This document shows positions 35,645 to 45,005 of a stretch of DNA of 64,000 bases, piece by piece; within the stretch, counting starts at the first letter, position 1, and each line of letters starts with the position of its first letter. Source of the DNA: Pseudomonas serboccidentalis (lineage in GTDB: Bacteria > Pseudomonadota > Gammaproteobacteria > Pseudomonadales > Pseudomonadaceae). Both the position numbers and the translations under genes were made by a program. Location of the stretch: the NCBI RefSeq assembly GCF_028830055.1, contig NZ_CP101655.1, positions 2,498,051 through 2,562,050 of the forward strand, read 5' to 3'. Below the pieces are notes generated by a model. That model ran no database searches, was not told the origin of the DNA, and saw nothing but the letters and a program-made list of their open reading frames with translations.

Positions 35645-35832
35645 GAGTCGTCCTTGTTTTTATCAACCTGTTGTTTACGGACGGATTCAGATTGCGGTTC
35701 CGTCATGACAAATAGATGACCGTTCTGTGTTTTGCCCCCAACGGTCAAGTCCATCATGCCGACTTTAACGGTTCAAACTGTCCCGACAGCGACCTTCACC
35801 AGATTTTTTCAGACTTTGTCCGACCGACGGTC

Positions 35833-35860
35833 AAAAAAAGCCCCGCTATAAAAGCGGGGC
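35833..35860 (-). terminator. Rho-independent terminator of the PVYVQQP-repeat gene
   Basis: The stem GCCCCGCT/AGCGGGGC (35840-35847, 35853-35860) is followed on the minus strand by a run of T (35839-35833). Confidence 0.85.
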
Positions 35861-35871
35861 TTGATGGGTGA

Positions 35872-36222
35872 TTACCAGCGCGGGCCACCGTAGTAACCGT
35901 GTGGTCGACCGTAGTAGCCGCGTGGCGGGCCGTAATAAACCGGACCTGGCACATAAACCGGTTGTTGAACGTACACCGGCGCAGGCTGGTAGTAGACCGG
36001 TGGCGGCGGTTGTTGCACGTAAACCGGTGCCGGTTGAGCGTAAACAGGCTGTTGAACGTAGACCGGCCGGTCCTGGTTGATCAACGCCGAGCCGATGATG
36101 GCCGAGCCGACGATCGCGCCAAATACCGCCGGGCCTTGCCAGCCACCGCCGTGGGCTTCTGCCTGACCTGTGATAGCGAATGCACCAATCAACAAGGCCA
36201 CGATGGGGAGTTTACGAATCAT
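35872..36222 (-). CDS. Secreted Pro/Tyr/Gln-rich repeat protein
   Basis: This 116-residue protein has a signal peptide (MIRKLPIVALLIGAFAITGQAEA), a short hydrophobic Gly/Ala segment with a zipper-like pattern (GPAVFGAIVGSAIIGSAL), repeats of PVYVQQP and variants (about residues 53-92), and a Tyr/Gly-rich tail (GYYGRPHGYYGGPRW). It resembles short surface-associated repeat proteins; function is unknown. It is the only gene of its transcription unit. Confidence 0.78.
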   Translation of the reverse strand: MIRKLPIVALLIGAFAITGQAEAHGGGWQGPAVFGAIVGSAIIGSALINQDRPVYVQQPVYAQPAPVYVQQPPPPVYYQPAPVYVQQPVYVPGPVYYGPPRGYYGRPHGYYGGPRW

Positions 36223-36478
36223 GATAATTCCTCGGTTCTTCGACCCGGCGTCCGGGCCTGCACCAGGCCCAAAGTTGTCGCGGGGATACTTCTATGACAG
36301 CGAATTTCTGAAAATCAGCACGGCCGCTGGGTAAATTTTGTGTAAGGTCTGTACCGGCTTCTTTACCGACGGGTCAAAGAGGCACGCGGCCCGTTGCAGA
36401 CAGGCATTTATGATCGTTCAGAACCCGATGGAATGGCTAACTCCGTCCATCCGAAAGTCCGTTTGAAGGAGAAGTTTC

Positions 36479-37297
36479 ATGCAGATGAATCCCAACAAAG
36501 ACACCCAGCTGTGCATGTCCCTGTCCGGGCGCCCCGGGAATTTCGGTCTGCGGTTTCATAACCATTTGTATGAGCAGTTGGGTCTGAACTTCTATTACAA
36601 GGCGTTCAGCAGTCAGGATTTGCCGGGTGCAGTGGCCGGGATTCGCGCGCTGGGGATTCGCGGTTGCGGCGTGTCGATGCCGTTCAAGGAAGCGTGCATC
36701 GCGTTGGTCGATGAGCTGGATGCATCCGCCGCGGCGATCCAGTCGATCAACACTATCGTCAACACCCAGGGTCACCTCAAGGCCTACAACACCGACTACA
36801 TCGCCATCGCGCAGTTATTGGAAACCCACGCGGTGCCGCAAGACACCACGTTCGCCCTGCGCGGCAGTGGCGGCATGGCCAAAGCCGTGGCCAGCGCCTT
36901 GCGCGATGGCGGCTACAAAAACGGTTTGATCGTTGCGCGCAACGAACGCGCTGGCCGGGCATTGGCGGAGTCGCTGGGCTATCGCTGGCAGGCGGAACTC
37001 GGCGAAGAACGCCCGCAGATGCTGATCAACGTGACGCCGGTGGGCATGGACGGCGGGCCGGAGGCGGGGCAACTGGCGTTCGAGCCTGAAGTGATCAAGG
37101 CTGCCGACACGGTGTTCGATGTGGTGGCGATCCCGTCGGAAACGCCGCTGATCGTGCGCGGTCGGGCCGAGGGCAAGAAAGTCATCACCGGGCTGGAGGT
37201 GATTGCGATCCAGGCGCTGGAGCAGTTTGTCCTGTACACGGGTGTGCGGCCGACGGAAGAGCAGTTTGTGGCGGCGGTGAACTTTGCTCGTAGCTGA
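36479..37297 (+). CDS. Shikimate 5-dehydrogenase family protein
   Basis: This 272-residue protein has the shikimate dehydrogenase layout: an N-terminal substrate domain with the catalytic Lys (GVSMPFKEACIALV) and Asp (AYNTDYIAI), and a C-terminal NAD(P)-binding domain with the loop LRGSGGMAKAVASAL. Both catalytic residues are present. It resembles the HI0607-type (SdhL) branch rather than AroE proper, and the real substrate could differ. AAGGAG precedes the ATG by seven bases. Confidence 0.85.
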   Translation: MQMNPNKDTQLCMSLSGRPGNFGLRFHNHLYEQLGLNFYYKAFSSQDLPGAVAGIRALGIRGCGVSMPFKEACIALVDELDASAAAIQSINTIVNTQGHLKAYNTDYIAIAQLLETHAVPQDTTFALRGSGGMAKAVASALRDGGYKNGLIVARNERAGRALAESLGYRWQAELGEERPQMLINVTPVGMDGGPEAGQLAFEPEVIKAADTVFDVVAIPSETPLIVRGRAEGKKVITGLEVIAIQALEQFVLYTGVRPTEEQFVAAVNFARS

Positions 37298-37328
37298 TTA
37301 TTGATTTTTGCGTTTAGCTATCCGGCCC

Positions 37329-37393
37329 CTTCGCGAGCAAGCTCGCTCCCACGTTGAAATGCGTTCTACTGTGTGCGAGCTTGCTCGCGAAGG
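37329..37393. repeat. Paired REP element, CGCGAGCAAGCTCGC family
   Basis: CTTCGCGAGCAAGCTCGCTCCCAC and GTGCGAGCTTGCTCGCGAAGG face each other between two plus-strand genes. Confidence 0.8.
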
Positions 37394-37488
37394 TCGCGGC
37401 TCGGTTTTCGATCAGACATCCTTGCCTATACTGCGGCATCAGCAAGCAAAGACTTGCCCCTCATAAAAACCGTGATCGAGGCTCCCCC

Positions 37489-38007
37489 ATGCATCCGCCC
37501 ATCCTCAACCTGCACCAGGTCGAACTCGAACCCCTGCCCGAAGCTCTCGCTCCCGAAGGCGAAACCGCGGGCCGCTATCAGCAGCGCATGGCGCGCGTCG
37601 GCCAGCAGCTGGGCGCGCAGAAACTCGGCTATCGGCTGTACGCCCTGCCGCCGGGCATGCGCGGCAGTCCGTTTCACAGCCATCGGGTCAATGAGGAGAT
37701 GTTCTATGTGGTGGCCGGCGAGGGCGAGGTGCGGCTGGGTGCCGAACGCTTTGCGATCCGTGCGGGCGATGTGATTGCCTGCCCACCCGGTGGTCCCGAA
37801 ATGGCGCATCAGATCATCAACACCAGCGACGCGGAGCTGCGTTATCTGGCGGTCAGCACCCAGCAGCAGCCGGACATCTGTGAATACCCGGACTCCAACA
37901 AATACGTGGTGATGGACAATTTCAAGGTCGATGCCGAGGGTAACGCGTCAGGCTTTGTTGCCGTGGCGCGGCAGGCGGACGGAGTGGATTACTGGGAGGG
38001 TGAATAA
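37489..38007 (+). CDS. Cupin domain protein
   Basis: This 172-residue protein has cupin motif 1 (SPFHSHRVNEEMFYVVAGEGEVRLG, metal-binding His/His/Glu) and motif 2 (DVIACPPGGPEMAHQIINTS, the fourth His). The central beta-barrel is intact, so it should bind a metal. The C-terminal part (SNKYVVMDNFKVDAEG) extends the barrel. Small single-domain cupins have many substrates. The ATG at 37489 was chosen because the domain begins there. Confidence 0.87.
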   Translation: MHPPILNLHQVELEPLPEALAPEGETAGRYQQRMARVGQQLGAQKLGYRLYALPPGMRGSPFHSHRVNEEMFYVVAGEGEVRLGAERFAIRAGDVIACPPGGPEMAHQIINTSDAELRYLAVSTQQQPDICEYPDSNKYVVMDNFKVDAEGNASGFVAVARQADGVDYWEGE

Positions 38008-38020
38008 CCCGTAGATCCCA

Positions 38021-38109
38021 TGTAGGCGTGAGCCTGCTCGCGATGGCGGCCGGTCAGGCAATGAATTTCTGAATGAGCCACCGCAATCGCGAGCAGGCTC
38101 ACTCCTACA
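38021..38109. repeat. Paired REP element, GAGCCTGCTCGCGA family
   Basis: TGTAGGCGTGAGCCTGCTCGCGAT and its inverted copy lie between the convergent cupin and YceH genes. Confidence 0.85.
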
Positions 38110-38123
38110 AGGGATTATGGTGA

Positions 38124-38768
38124 TTATTCGAGGCGGGCCAGGCGCTCTTCCAGCGCGGCAATCCGTGCTTCCAGCTCTTCGATGCGCTCAACGCAAACGC
38201 CGCTATTTGAGCGCTCCCCGGGATTCTGCCGCGCGGCCAGAATCGCCTCGATGTCCGCTGGATCGCCCAGTGCATGGGTGTAACGGTCTTCGCGCTGACC
38301 GGCCTGACGCGGGATCAACACCGCCAGCCCGCGCGCGATCAGGCGTTCAAGCTGATGCACCACTTGCTCGGCATCTTCGAAGTCATGCATGCGGCCGCTG
38401 CGGGTCAGCAGCTCGTTGACGGTCTGCGGGCCGCGCAGAAACATCAGCCCGGTGAGAATCACCTGGGCCGGCACCAGTTCCAGCGCCTTGTCGAGCTTGT
38501 GCTCCCAGCGATCGGCGCGGCTGCCCATGACCAGTTTGGTGTAACCGTGGCTTTCCAGCGCCCGCAGGCTCTGGCCGACCTGACCCTGGGTCAGGTTCAT
38601 CACCGGCTCGCGGCTGGTTTTCTGATTGCAGGCCAGCACCAGCGCATTGAGGGTCAGCGGGTAGGTTTCCGGGCTGGTGGCCTGTTTCTCGATCAGCGAA
38701 CCCAGGATGCGGATTTCCGTGGCGTTGAGCCGGGGTTCGTCGGTGGTGGTTTCAAGTTCGGTAGTCAT
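38124..38768 (-). CDS. YceH family (DUF480) protein
   Basis: This 214-residue protein has two winged-helix-like modules of the DUF480 family ([73 protein letters not shown]) and a C-terminal coiled coil ([20 protein letters not shown]). The function of the family is unknown, though the fold suggests nucleic-acid or protein binding. It stands alone. Confidence 0.92.
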   Translation of the reverse strand: MTTELETTTDEPRLNATEIRILGSLIEKQATSPETYPLTLNALVLACNQKTSREPVMNLTQGQVGQSLRALESHGYTKLVMGSRADRWEHKLDKALELVPAQVILTGLMFLRGPQTVNELLTRSGRMHDFEDAEQVVHQLERLIARGLAVLIPRQAGQREDRYTHALGDPADIEAILAARQNPGERSNSGVCVERIEELEARIAALEERLARLE

Positions 38769-38893
38769 CGCGCGTTCCCTCTGCAGTCGAAGGCGCCTAG
38801 CCTAATCCTTGGCTAACAAAAGGCAAGCCGTGTGGTCATCAAGCATGGCTATAATCGCCTCCACGTTCCACCCAGCCACCACACGAGACTGCC

Positions 38894-39403
38894 ATGACCA
38901 TTTCCCTGTACGCCGCATCCGTCCCGGTTTTTCAACAAATGCTCAACGCCCTGAGCGATGTCCTGAAAAAGGCTGAAGCCCACGCCACCGAGAAAAACAT
39001 CGACCCGAACGCCTTCCTGCAAGCGCGCCTGTACCCGGACATGTTCCCGCTGGTGCGTCAGGTGCAGATCGCGGTCGACTTCGCCAAGGGCGTTTCCTCG
39101 CGTCTGGCCGAAGTCGAAATCCCGAAATATGACGATACCGAAACCACCTTCGCCGAACTGCAGGCGTTGATCGCCAAGGTCCTGGCCTACATCGGCGAGA
39201 TCAAGCCGGAGCAGATCAACGGCAAGGAAGGCATCGAAATCGTTACCCGCCCGGGCACCCCGAAAGAGAAGCGCTTCAGTGGCCAGGCCTACCTGCTGAG
39301 CTACGGTCTGCCGCAGTTCTTCTTCCACGTCACCACCACCTACGCGCTGCTGCGTCACAACGGTGTTGAAGTGGGTAAACGCGATTACATGGGCGCGTAC
39401 TAA
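38894..39403 (+). CDS. DUF1993 family protein
   Basis: This 169-residue helical protein starts MTISLYAASVPVFQQMLNALSDVL and contains FLQARLYPDMFPLVRQVQIAVDFAKG and SYGLPQFFFHVTTTYALLRHNGVEVGKRDYMG. It is characteristic of DUF1993, a DinB-like four-helix family. The FFFHVTTTYALLRHNG element resembles the metal-binding site of DinB relatives. Function is unknown; it is followed by a terminator. Confidence 0.9.
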   Translation: MTISLYAASVPVFQQMLNALSDVLKKAEAHATEKNIDPNAFLQARLYPDMFPLVRQVQIAVDFAKGVSSRLAEVEIPKYDDTETTFAELQALIAKVLAYIGEIKPEQINGKEGIEIVTRPGTPKEKRFSGQAYLLSYGLPQFFFHVTTTYALLRHNGVEVGKRDYMGAY

Positions 39404-39421
39404 AACACCCGGCAACAAAAA

Positions 39422-39455
39422 AGCCCGCCAAGGTTTGTGCCTTGGCGGGCTTTTT
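39422..39455 (+). terminator. Rho-independent terminator after the DUF1993 gene
   Basis: A 12-bp stem AGCCCGCCAAGG/CCTTGGCGGGCT with a six-base loop and a T-run. It also has an A-run upstream. Confidence 0.9.
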
Positions 39456-39464
39456 GTTGGGTGA

Positions 39465-39546
39465 ATCAAAAGATCGCAGCCTTCGGCAGCTCCTACATTT
39501 GAATGCGTTTCCTGTAGGAGCTGCCGAAGGCTGCGATCTGTTGATC
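39465..39546. repeat. Paired palindromic repeat, GTAGGAGCTGCCG family
   Basis: Inverted copies of CAAAAGATCGCAGCCTTCGG, directly between the terminator and the sstT stop codon. Confidence 0.85.
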
Positions 39547-39547
39547 T

Positions 39548-40780
39548 TCAAGCAGAACGCTGAATTTTCTCTTCCTCACCCAAACAAGCCGCTGCGGTAA
39601 ACAGTACGTCGGTGGACGAGTTCAGCGCGGTTTCCGCCGAATCCTGCAGCACACCGATGATGAAACCGACCGCCACCACCTGCATGGCAATTTCGCTCGG
39701 AATGCCGAACAGGCTGCACGCCAGCGGGATCAGCAGCAGCGAGCCGCCGGCCACGCCCGAGGCACCGCAGGCACAGATCGCCGCCACGACGCTGAGCAGG
39801 ATCGCAGTCGGAATATCCACGGCAATGCCCAGCGTGTGCACGGCGGCCAGGGTCAACACGGTGATGGTGATCGCCGCGCCGGCCATGTTGATGGTTGCGC
39901 CCAGCGGGATCGACACCGAGTAGGTGTCTTCATGCAGGCCCAGGCGCTTGCTCAATTCCAGGTTGACCGGAATGTTCGCCGCCGAACTGCGGGTGAAAAA
40001 CGCGGTGATGCCGCTTTCACGCAGGCACTTGAGGGTCAGCGGGTACGGGTTGCGACGCAGTTTCCAGAACACGATCAGCGGGTTCATCACCAGCGCCACG
40101 AACAGCATGCAGCCCAGCAGCACCGCCAGCAGGTGCGCGTAACCGATCAGCGCGCCGAAGCCCGAGGTGGCGAGGGTCGAGGCCACCAGGCCGAAAATGC
40201 CCAGCGGGGCGAAGCGAATCACCACGCGCACGATCACGGTCACGCCGTTGGACAGGTCGCCCAGCACTTCACGCGTGGTGTCACCGGCATGGCGAATGGC
40301 GACGCCCATGCCGATCGCCCAGGCCAGAATGCCGATGAAATTGGCGTTCATCAGCGCGCTGACCGGGTTGTCGACCACGCTCAGCAGCAGGCTTTGCAGG
40401 ACCTCGGCGATGCCCCCCGGTGCGGTGACCGCCACGTTATCGGTGGACAGCACCAGATGGGAGGGGAATGCCATGCTGGCGACAACCGCCACCACGGCTG
40501 CCGCGAAGGTGCCGAGCAGGTACAGGAACAGGATCGGCCGGATGTGGGTTTCCTGACCATGCTTGTGGTTGGCAATCGACGCCATCACCAGCACGAACAC
40601 CAGAATCGGTGCCACGGCTTTCAGCGCCGAGACAAACACTTTGCCGATAAACGCAGAACCTTTCGCCGCTTCCGGGGCGAACAGCGCCAAGGCGATACCG
40701 GCAATCAGGCCGATCAGGATCTGCGTGACCAGGCTGAGGTTTTTCAGGCGTTGCAATAGAGAAGGGGAAGAAGCGGTCAT
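39548..40780 (-). CDS. sstT: Serine/threonine:Na+ symporter SstT
   Basis: This 410-residue membrane protein belongs to the dicarboxylate/amino acid:cation symporter family. The substrate-binding hairpin region [25 protein letters not shown] and the sodium-site helix [30 protein letters not shown] are typical of SstT. It imports serine and threonine with Na+. It is alone on the minus strand. Confidence 0.94.
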   Translation of the reverse strand: MTASSPSLLQRLKNLSLVTQILIGLIAGIALALFAPEAAKGSAFIGKVFVSALKAVAPILVFVLVMASIANHKHGQETHIRPILFLYLLGTFAAAVVAVVASMAFPSHLVLSTDNVAVTAPGGIAEVLQSLLLSVVDNPVSALMNANFIGILAWAIGMGVAIRHAGDTTREVLGDLSNGVTVIVRVVIRFAPLGIFGLVASTLATSGFGALIGYAHLLAVLLGCMLFVALVMNPLIVFWKLRRNPYPLTLKCLRESGITAFFTRSSAANIPVNLELSKRLGLHEDTYSVSIPLGATINMAGAAITITVLTLAAVHTLGIAVDIPTAILLSVVAAICACGASGVAGGSLLLIPLACSLFGIPSEIAMQVVAVGFIIGVLQDSAETALNSSTDVLFTAAACLGEEEKIQRSA

Positions 40781-41115
40781 AACGGCATCTCTGATTTTTT
40801 ATAGGGTGCAAGGTTGCGTGAAACCGGTGATACATCGGGGGCAGGTCACCGGCACGAACCGAAAGGGCTGACGCGCCATCAACGCTGTTAAACAGGCCGC
40901 TGAATAGGGTGTACGTTTTTCAGGGCGCGGACTTTATCACAGCGTAGGCCTGATCCTTCAGGTGTGTGACGATCTGCCACCCGATTGATCGGCAAGTCGG
41001 CAGGTTTGTGCAAGTCAGTGCCGAAACACTCTGTTAAGATTCGCCATCCTCATTTTAATAGTTGCCAGCGGGCCGTTCGGTCATCGCTGGTGTCGTCGTT
41101 TTGCTGGAGTTGCTC
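40781..41115. other. Gene-free divergent region between sstT and an MFS gene
   Basis: Over 330 bases with no ORF of note or repeat of the families used elsewhere. It must hold both promoters. I see no clear consensus site to report. Confidence 0.5.
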
Positions 41116-42279
41116 ATGCTGTTGCCCATCCTTCTGTTGTCCGCCGCCGGATTCACGGTGCTGACCACGGAGTTCGTTATTGTCGGCCTGCTGCCGGCGA
41201 TTGCCCGCGACCTGGCGGTAACCATCCCGCAGGCCGGTCTGCTGGTGACGCTATTCGCGTTCACGGTGGCGATGTTCGGTCCATTCCTGACCGCGTATTT
41301 CGCCCGCTTCGAGCGGCGCAAGCTGTTCATCACCATTCTGATCATGTTCGGCCTGGCCAACACCGTGGCAGCGCTGGCACCGAACATCTGGGTCATGGCC
41401 ATCGCCCGACTGATTCCGGCGCTCGGCCTGCCGGTGTTCTGGGCGCTGGCCAGTGAGACCGCGGTGGACATCGTCGGTCCGGATTACGCCGGCCGCGCCA
41501 TCGCCAAGATCGGCTTCGGCATCGTCTGCGCCACGGTGTTCGGCATTCCGGTGGGCACGTTGATTTCCGACGCGTTCGGCTGGCGCAGTGCCTTTGCGAT
41601 TCTGGCAGTGATCGCCTTCGCCAAGGCCTTGCTGCTGTTTGTCTACCTGCCGAAAACCAGCCTGCACCAGCATCAGGTCAGCTTCGCCTCGCAGTTCAAG
41701 ATCCTGCGCAGCCCGCTGATGATCGGCCATGTCGTGTTATCGATCCTGGTGTTCAGCGGCATGTTCACCGCCTACACCTATCTGGCCGACATCCTTGAGC
41801 GTCTGGCCGGGTTTAACGGTACCGTGGTCGGCTGGTGCCTGATGGGCTTTGGTGCGGTCGGTTTGATCGGCAACTCGCTGGGTGGCCGTGCGGTGGATCG
41901 TCATCCGTTGGGGGCGTCAGTGCTGTTCTGCGCGTTCATGATTGCTGGCATGGTCTCGCTGGTGCCGAACATTCATTCGCCGCTGGGGCTGGCGGTAGCG
42001 ATGGGCATTTGGGGCGTGACCCAGGCTGCGTTGTTCCTGGTCAGCCATGTGCGCCTGATGAAGGCCGCGCCAGAAGCGCCAGCCTTTGCCGCTTCGCTGA
42101 ACATCGCCGGGGCCAACCTCGGAATCGGTCTGGGCGCGATGATTGGCGGTCGGGTGATCGACAGTGCCGGTCTGAGCTTTCTCGGCTTCGCTGCAGCCGG
42201 ATTCATTCTGTTGTCGGTCTTCCTCGCCATGGTGCTGATGACGCTCAAGCCGCGCGAAACCTGCGCCCAGGCGTCATAA
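41116..42279 (+). CDS. MFS transporter
   Basis: This 387-residue protein of about 12 helices (MLLPILLLSAAGFTVLTTEFVIVGLLPAIARDL; motif A-like FLTAYFARFERRKLF) resembles the drug:H+ antiporter DHA1 branch. The ATG at 41116 follows GGAG by six bases; an in-frame ATG at 41062 would add a mixed stretch. Possible efflux of drugs or metabolites. Its 3' end overlaps that of the convergent LysR gene by six bases. Confidence 0.87.
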   Translation: MLLPILLLSAAGFTVLTTEFVIVGLLPAIARDLAVTIPQAGLLVTLFAFTVAMFGPFLTAYFARFERRKLFITILIMFGLANTVAALAPNIWVMAIARLIPALGLPVFWALASETAVDIVGPDYAGRAIAKIGFGIVCATVFGIPVGTLISDAFGWRSAFAILAVIAFAKALLLFVYLPKTSLHQHQVSFASQFKILRSPLMIGHVVLSILVFSGMFTAYTYLADILERLAGFNGTVVGWCLMGFGAVGLIGNSLGGRAVDRHPLGASVLFCAFMIAGMVSLVPNIHSPLGLAVAMGIWGVTQAALFLVSHVRLMKAAPEAPAFAASLNIAGANLGIGLGAMIGGRVIDSAGLSFLGFAAAGFILLSVFLAMVLMTLKPRETCAQAS

Positions 42280-43173
42280 CGCGGTAAACAGTTCGCGTCG
42301 GGCACCTTCGGTAATCGCAACGATGCCGGGGTGCTTGACCTTGCGCTCCACCGAAATGGCGTAGAACGACTCGGTTACCGCGTCGGTCTGGCCAATCACT
42401 TCGACGCCGTACTGGCGTTTGACTTCATCGGCAATCACGCTCGGGCCGATGAAAATCCCGCTGCCCGATTGGCCAAAGGCCTGCATCAGGGCGCTGTCAT
42501 CGAATTCCCCAACGATTTTCGGCTGGATCTGCTGCTCGGCAAACCAGCGCTGCAAACGGCTGCGGACCACGGTTTCCGCGCCGGGAATCAACAACGGTGC
42601 GCCGTTGAGGTTGCGCGGAAAGTCCTGCCCGTATTGTGCTGCCAGCTGCGCGGTGGCGAAGAAACTGATCCCGCATTCCCCAAGCTTCTGGCTGTAGCCC
42701 TTGATGTCGAGATGCGAGGGCATCGGGCTGTCGGAAATCACCAGGTCCAGACGCTGGATCGCCAGGTCCGCCAGCAGACGTTCGAGTTTGTCTTCGCGGC
42801 AGGTGATGCGCAGCGGCTCGTTCAGCTCCATGGTCGGCGCAATCAGGCGATAGACGATGGATTTGGGCACCACATCCGCTACGCCGACGCGGAACAGGAT
42901 CTGCTGTTCATTGGGCTGGGCGCGCAGCATCAGCTCCAGCTCACCACCCAACTGGAACATCTGTTCAGCGTAGGGCAGGGCTTGGCGCCCGGCTTCGGTC
43001 AGCTCCAGTTGGCGGCCGACTCGTTGAAACAGTTCGATGCCATAAGTCTGTTCGAGCAGCGAAATCTGCCCGCTGATGGTCTGCGGGGTCAGGTTCAGCT
43101 GTTCGCAGGCGCGCACGATGCTGCCGGTCTTGGCGACCACCCAGAAGTAATGCAGTTGTCGGTAATTGAGCAT
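42274..43173 (-). CDS. LysR-type regulator, NhaR-like
   Basis: This 299-residue protein begins MLNYRQLHYFWVVAKTGSIVRACEQLNLTPQTISGQISLLEQTYGIELFQRVGRQLELTEAG, which closely resembles NhaR, the regulator of the Na+/H+ antiporter gene nhaA in enteric bacteria. The effector domain includes ITCREDKLERLLADLAIQRLDLVISDSPMP. No nhaA gene is adjacent here. The ATG at 43173 is chosen; a GTG codon directly precedes it. Confidence 0.85.
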   Translation of the reverse strand: MLNYRQLHYFWVVAKTGSIVRACEQLNLTPQTISGQISLLEQTYGIELFQRVGRQLELTEAGRQALPYAEQMFQLGGELELMLRAQPNEQQILFRVGVADVVPKSIVYRLIAPTMELNEPLRITCREDKLERLLADLAIQRLDLVISDSPMPSHLDIKGYSQKLGECGISFFATAQLAAQYGQDFPRNLNGAPLLIPGAETVVRSRLQRWFAEQQIQPKIVGEFDDSALMQAFGQSGSGIFIGPSVIADEVKRQYGVEVIGQTDAVTESFYAISVERKVKHPGIVAITEGARRELFTAL

Positions 43174-43185
43174 CACGCGGTTCCC

Positions 43186-43265
43186 CTGTAGGAGCTGTCG
43201 CAGGCTGCGATCTTTTGACGTTTAAAAACAAGATCAAAAGATCGCAGCCTGCGGCAGCTCCTGCA
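43186..43265. repeat. Paired palindromic repeat, GTAGGAGCTGCCG family
   Basis: Inverted CTGTAGGAGCTGTCGCAGG copies directly upstream of the NhaR-like gene. Confidence 0.85.
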
Positions 43266-43398
43266 TGAATATCTGGATTCGTATAAACCGAAGTATAGCC
43301 GCTAAAAATACGAATTTTCCTGAAGTGTTTGACTCCCTAGAATGCCCAGCCAGCGACGAGTGGTCTGTGACCTTGTCTGTTCATTCGAAGGAAGTCTT

Positions 43399-43641
43399 AT
43401 GAAATACACAATTCCAGCACTGATGTTTACGTCTTTACTGCTTATGGCCGGTTGTGATCAGGCCGAGAAAAGCGCCCAGCAGTTGATGGGCAAGGCCGCC
43501 GAGAGCGCCAAGCAGGCGATCGACGACACGCACAAAGCCGCGGAACAAGCGCTCAGCGACGCCACTGGCGGCCTGATCGAGAAAAAAGCAGCACCGGAAG
43601 CAGACGCGGAAAAATCCGAATCTTCCTCCAAGACCATTTAA
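43399..43641 (+). CDS. Small putative lipoprotein
   Basis: This 80-residue protein has a lipoprotein signal (MKYTIPALMFTSLLLMAGCDQAEK, lipobox MAGC) and an Ala/Lys/Glu-rich helical body (SAQQLMGKAAESAKQAIDDTHKAAEQAL). An ATG at 43342 in the same frame lies upstream, but GAAGGAAG precedes 43399. It is probably periplasmic and helical. It lies 29 bases ahead of the TerC gene, so they may share a transcript. Confidence 0.8.
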   Translation: MKYTIPALMFTSLLLMAGCDQAEKSAQQLMGKAAESAKQAIDDTHKAAEQALSDATGGLIEKKAAPEADAEKSESSSKTI

Positions 43642-43670
43642 ACCGTCTTACAAAGAGTCAGGACTGACCC

Positions 43671-44420
43671 ATGGAATATCTGTTAGAACTCGCCGCCAGC
43701 CCCGCCGCCTGGGTTGCATTGGCCACACTGGTGGTGATGGAGATCGTGCTCGGCATCGATAACCTGATCTTTATTTCGATCCTGACCAACAAGCTGCCTG
43801 TGCAGCATCGGCAGAAGGCCCGTCGGATCGGTATCGGCATGGCGCTGATCCTGCGTCTGGCCCTGTTGAGCACCATCGCCTTCATCGTGCAACTGACCGA
43901 ACCTGTGATCGAAATCATGGGCCAGGCGTTCTCCTGGAAGGACATGATCCTGATTGCCGGTGGTCTGTTCCTGGTGTGGAAAGCCACGACCGAGATCCAT
44001 CACAGCATGGATCCGGCGCCGGAAGACCCGAAAACCGCGACGTCGACCGTGACCCTGGGCTTCGCTGCCGCGATCGGTCAGATCCTGATGCTGGACATGG
44101 TGTTTTCCATCGACAGCATCATTACCGCGGTGGGCATGACTGAGCACTTGCCGATCATGGTGATTGCGGTAGTGGTTTCGGTGATGGTGATGCTGTTTGC
44201 GGCTGAGCCTCTGGCCAAGTTCATCAACGACAACCCGACGGTGGTGATGCTGGCTCTGGGCTTCCTGATCATGATCGGCATGACGCTGATCGCCGAAGGC
44301 TTCGGCGCCCACGTACCGAAAGGTTATGTATACGCGGCCATGGCCTTCTCGGCAGCGATTGAGGTGCTGAACATGATGTCGCGCCGGACGAAGCAGAAGA
44401 AACTGGCTCAACAGGCGTAA
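43671..44420 (+). CDS. TerC family membrane protein
   Basis: This 249-residue protein has about seven helices with the TerC motifs: [23 protein letters not shown] near the N-terminus and [24 protein letters not shown] in the middle. Both carry the acidic metal-binding Asp (GIDN, SIDS). Family members handle metals such as Mn and, in some contexts, tellurium. The lipoprotein gene precedes it. A strong terminator follows. Confidence 0.92.
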   Translation: MEYLLELAASPAAWVALATLVVMEIVLGIDNLIFISILTNKLPVQHRQKARRIGIGMALILRLALLSTIAFIVQLTEPVIEIMGQAFSWKDMILIAGGLFLVWKATTEIHHSMDPAPEDPKTATSTVTLGFAAAIGQILMLDMVFSIDSIITAVGMTEHLPIMVIAVVVSVMVMLFAAEPLAKFINDNPTVVMLALGFLIMIGMTLIAEGFGAHVPKGYVYAAMAFSAAIEVLNMMSRRTKQKKLAQQA

Positions 44421-44434
44421 TCTGCAACAAATCA

Positions 44435-44473
44435 AAAGGCCGGCTGGACTCCTGGAGTCCAGCCGGCCTTTTT
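44435..44473 (+). terminator. Strong rho-independent terminator after terC-like gene
   Basis: An 18-bp stem AAAGGCCGGCTGGACTCC/GGAGTCCAGCCGGCCTTT with a one-base loop and T-run ends the transcript. Confidence 0.9.
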
Positions 44474-44486
44474 GCCTTTCGCCTTA

Positions 44487-44574
44487 TGTAGGAGCTGCCG
44501 CAGGCTCGGGCCGCGATCGGACGATCTTTTGACTTTAAAGATCAAAAGATCGCAGCCTGCGGCAGCTCCTACAG
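44487..44574. repeat. Paired palindromic repeat with an insertion in one arm
   Basis: Same family (TGTAGGAGCTGCCGCAGGCT...). The left arm holds an extra segment (CGGGCCGCGATCGGAC) between the GCAGGCT and GATCTTTTGA parts that other copies lack. Confidence 0.8.
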
Positions 44575-44603
44575 GGGGGCATATCAGGCGACGTGGTAAA
44601 GGT

Positions 44604-44771
44604 TCAGTGCGCAGTCGCGTGGCGCACGCGTTGTTTTTCTGGCTTATGAATCGGGGGCGATTCGACCGGGTGATGGTGGCGCCGCGAAATCCGCAGCACG
44701 CCCCACAGCATGGCGGCAGCAACGGCCAGCCAGCCGGCTATCAACATTACGATGGTCATGGTCAGGCTCAT
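44604..44771 (-). CDS. Small single-pass membrane protein
   Basis: This 55-residue protein (MSLTMTIVMLIAGWLAVAAAMLWGVLRISRRHHHPVES...) has one hydrophobic helix from about residue 3 to 24 followed by a basic, His-rich cytoplasmic tail. The ATG at 44771 follows AGGAGG by five bases. Function unknown; the His-rich tail could contact metals, which is speculative. Confidence 0.72.
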   Translation of the reverse strand: MSLTMTIVMLIAGWLAVAAAMLWGVLRISRRHHHPVESPPIHKPEKQRVRHATAH

Positions 44772-45005
44772 CTGTGCCTCCTCTTTGCCCTGCGTCGGGC
44801 ACACGCTTTTTCAATTCGCTCTGTTTCAGTGACAGTCTAGTCAACGGCGTGTTTCAGACTATTGACCAAAGGTCGGTGAAGACCAATCAGTTCGCTCTAT
44901 GCAATCGATCGGTCTGCGGTTTAAGGCTATACCGCGGGCGTGCGCCGCCCTATGATCGCAGGCGTTGCCGGAACACGATGACCGGCGTCTGATCAGAGAG
45001 TGACG

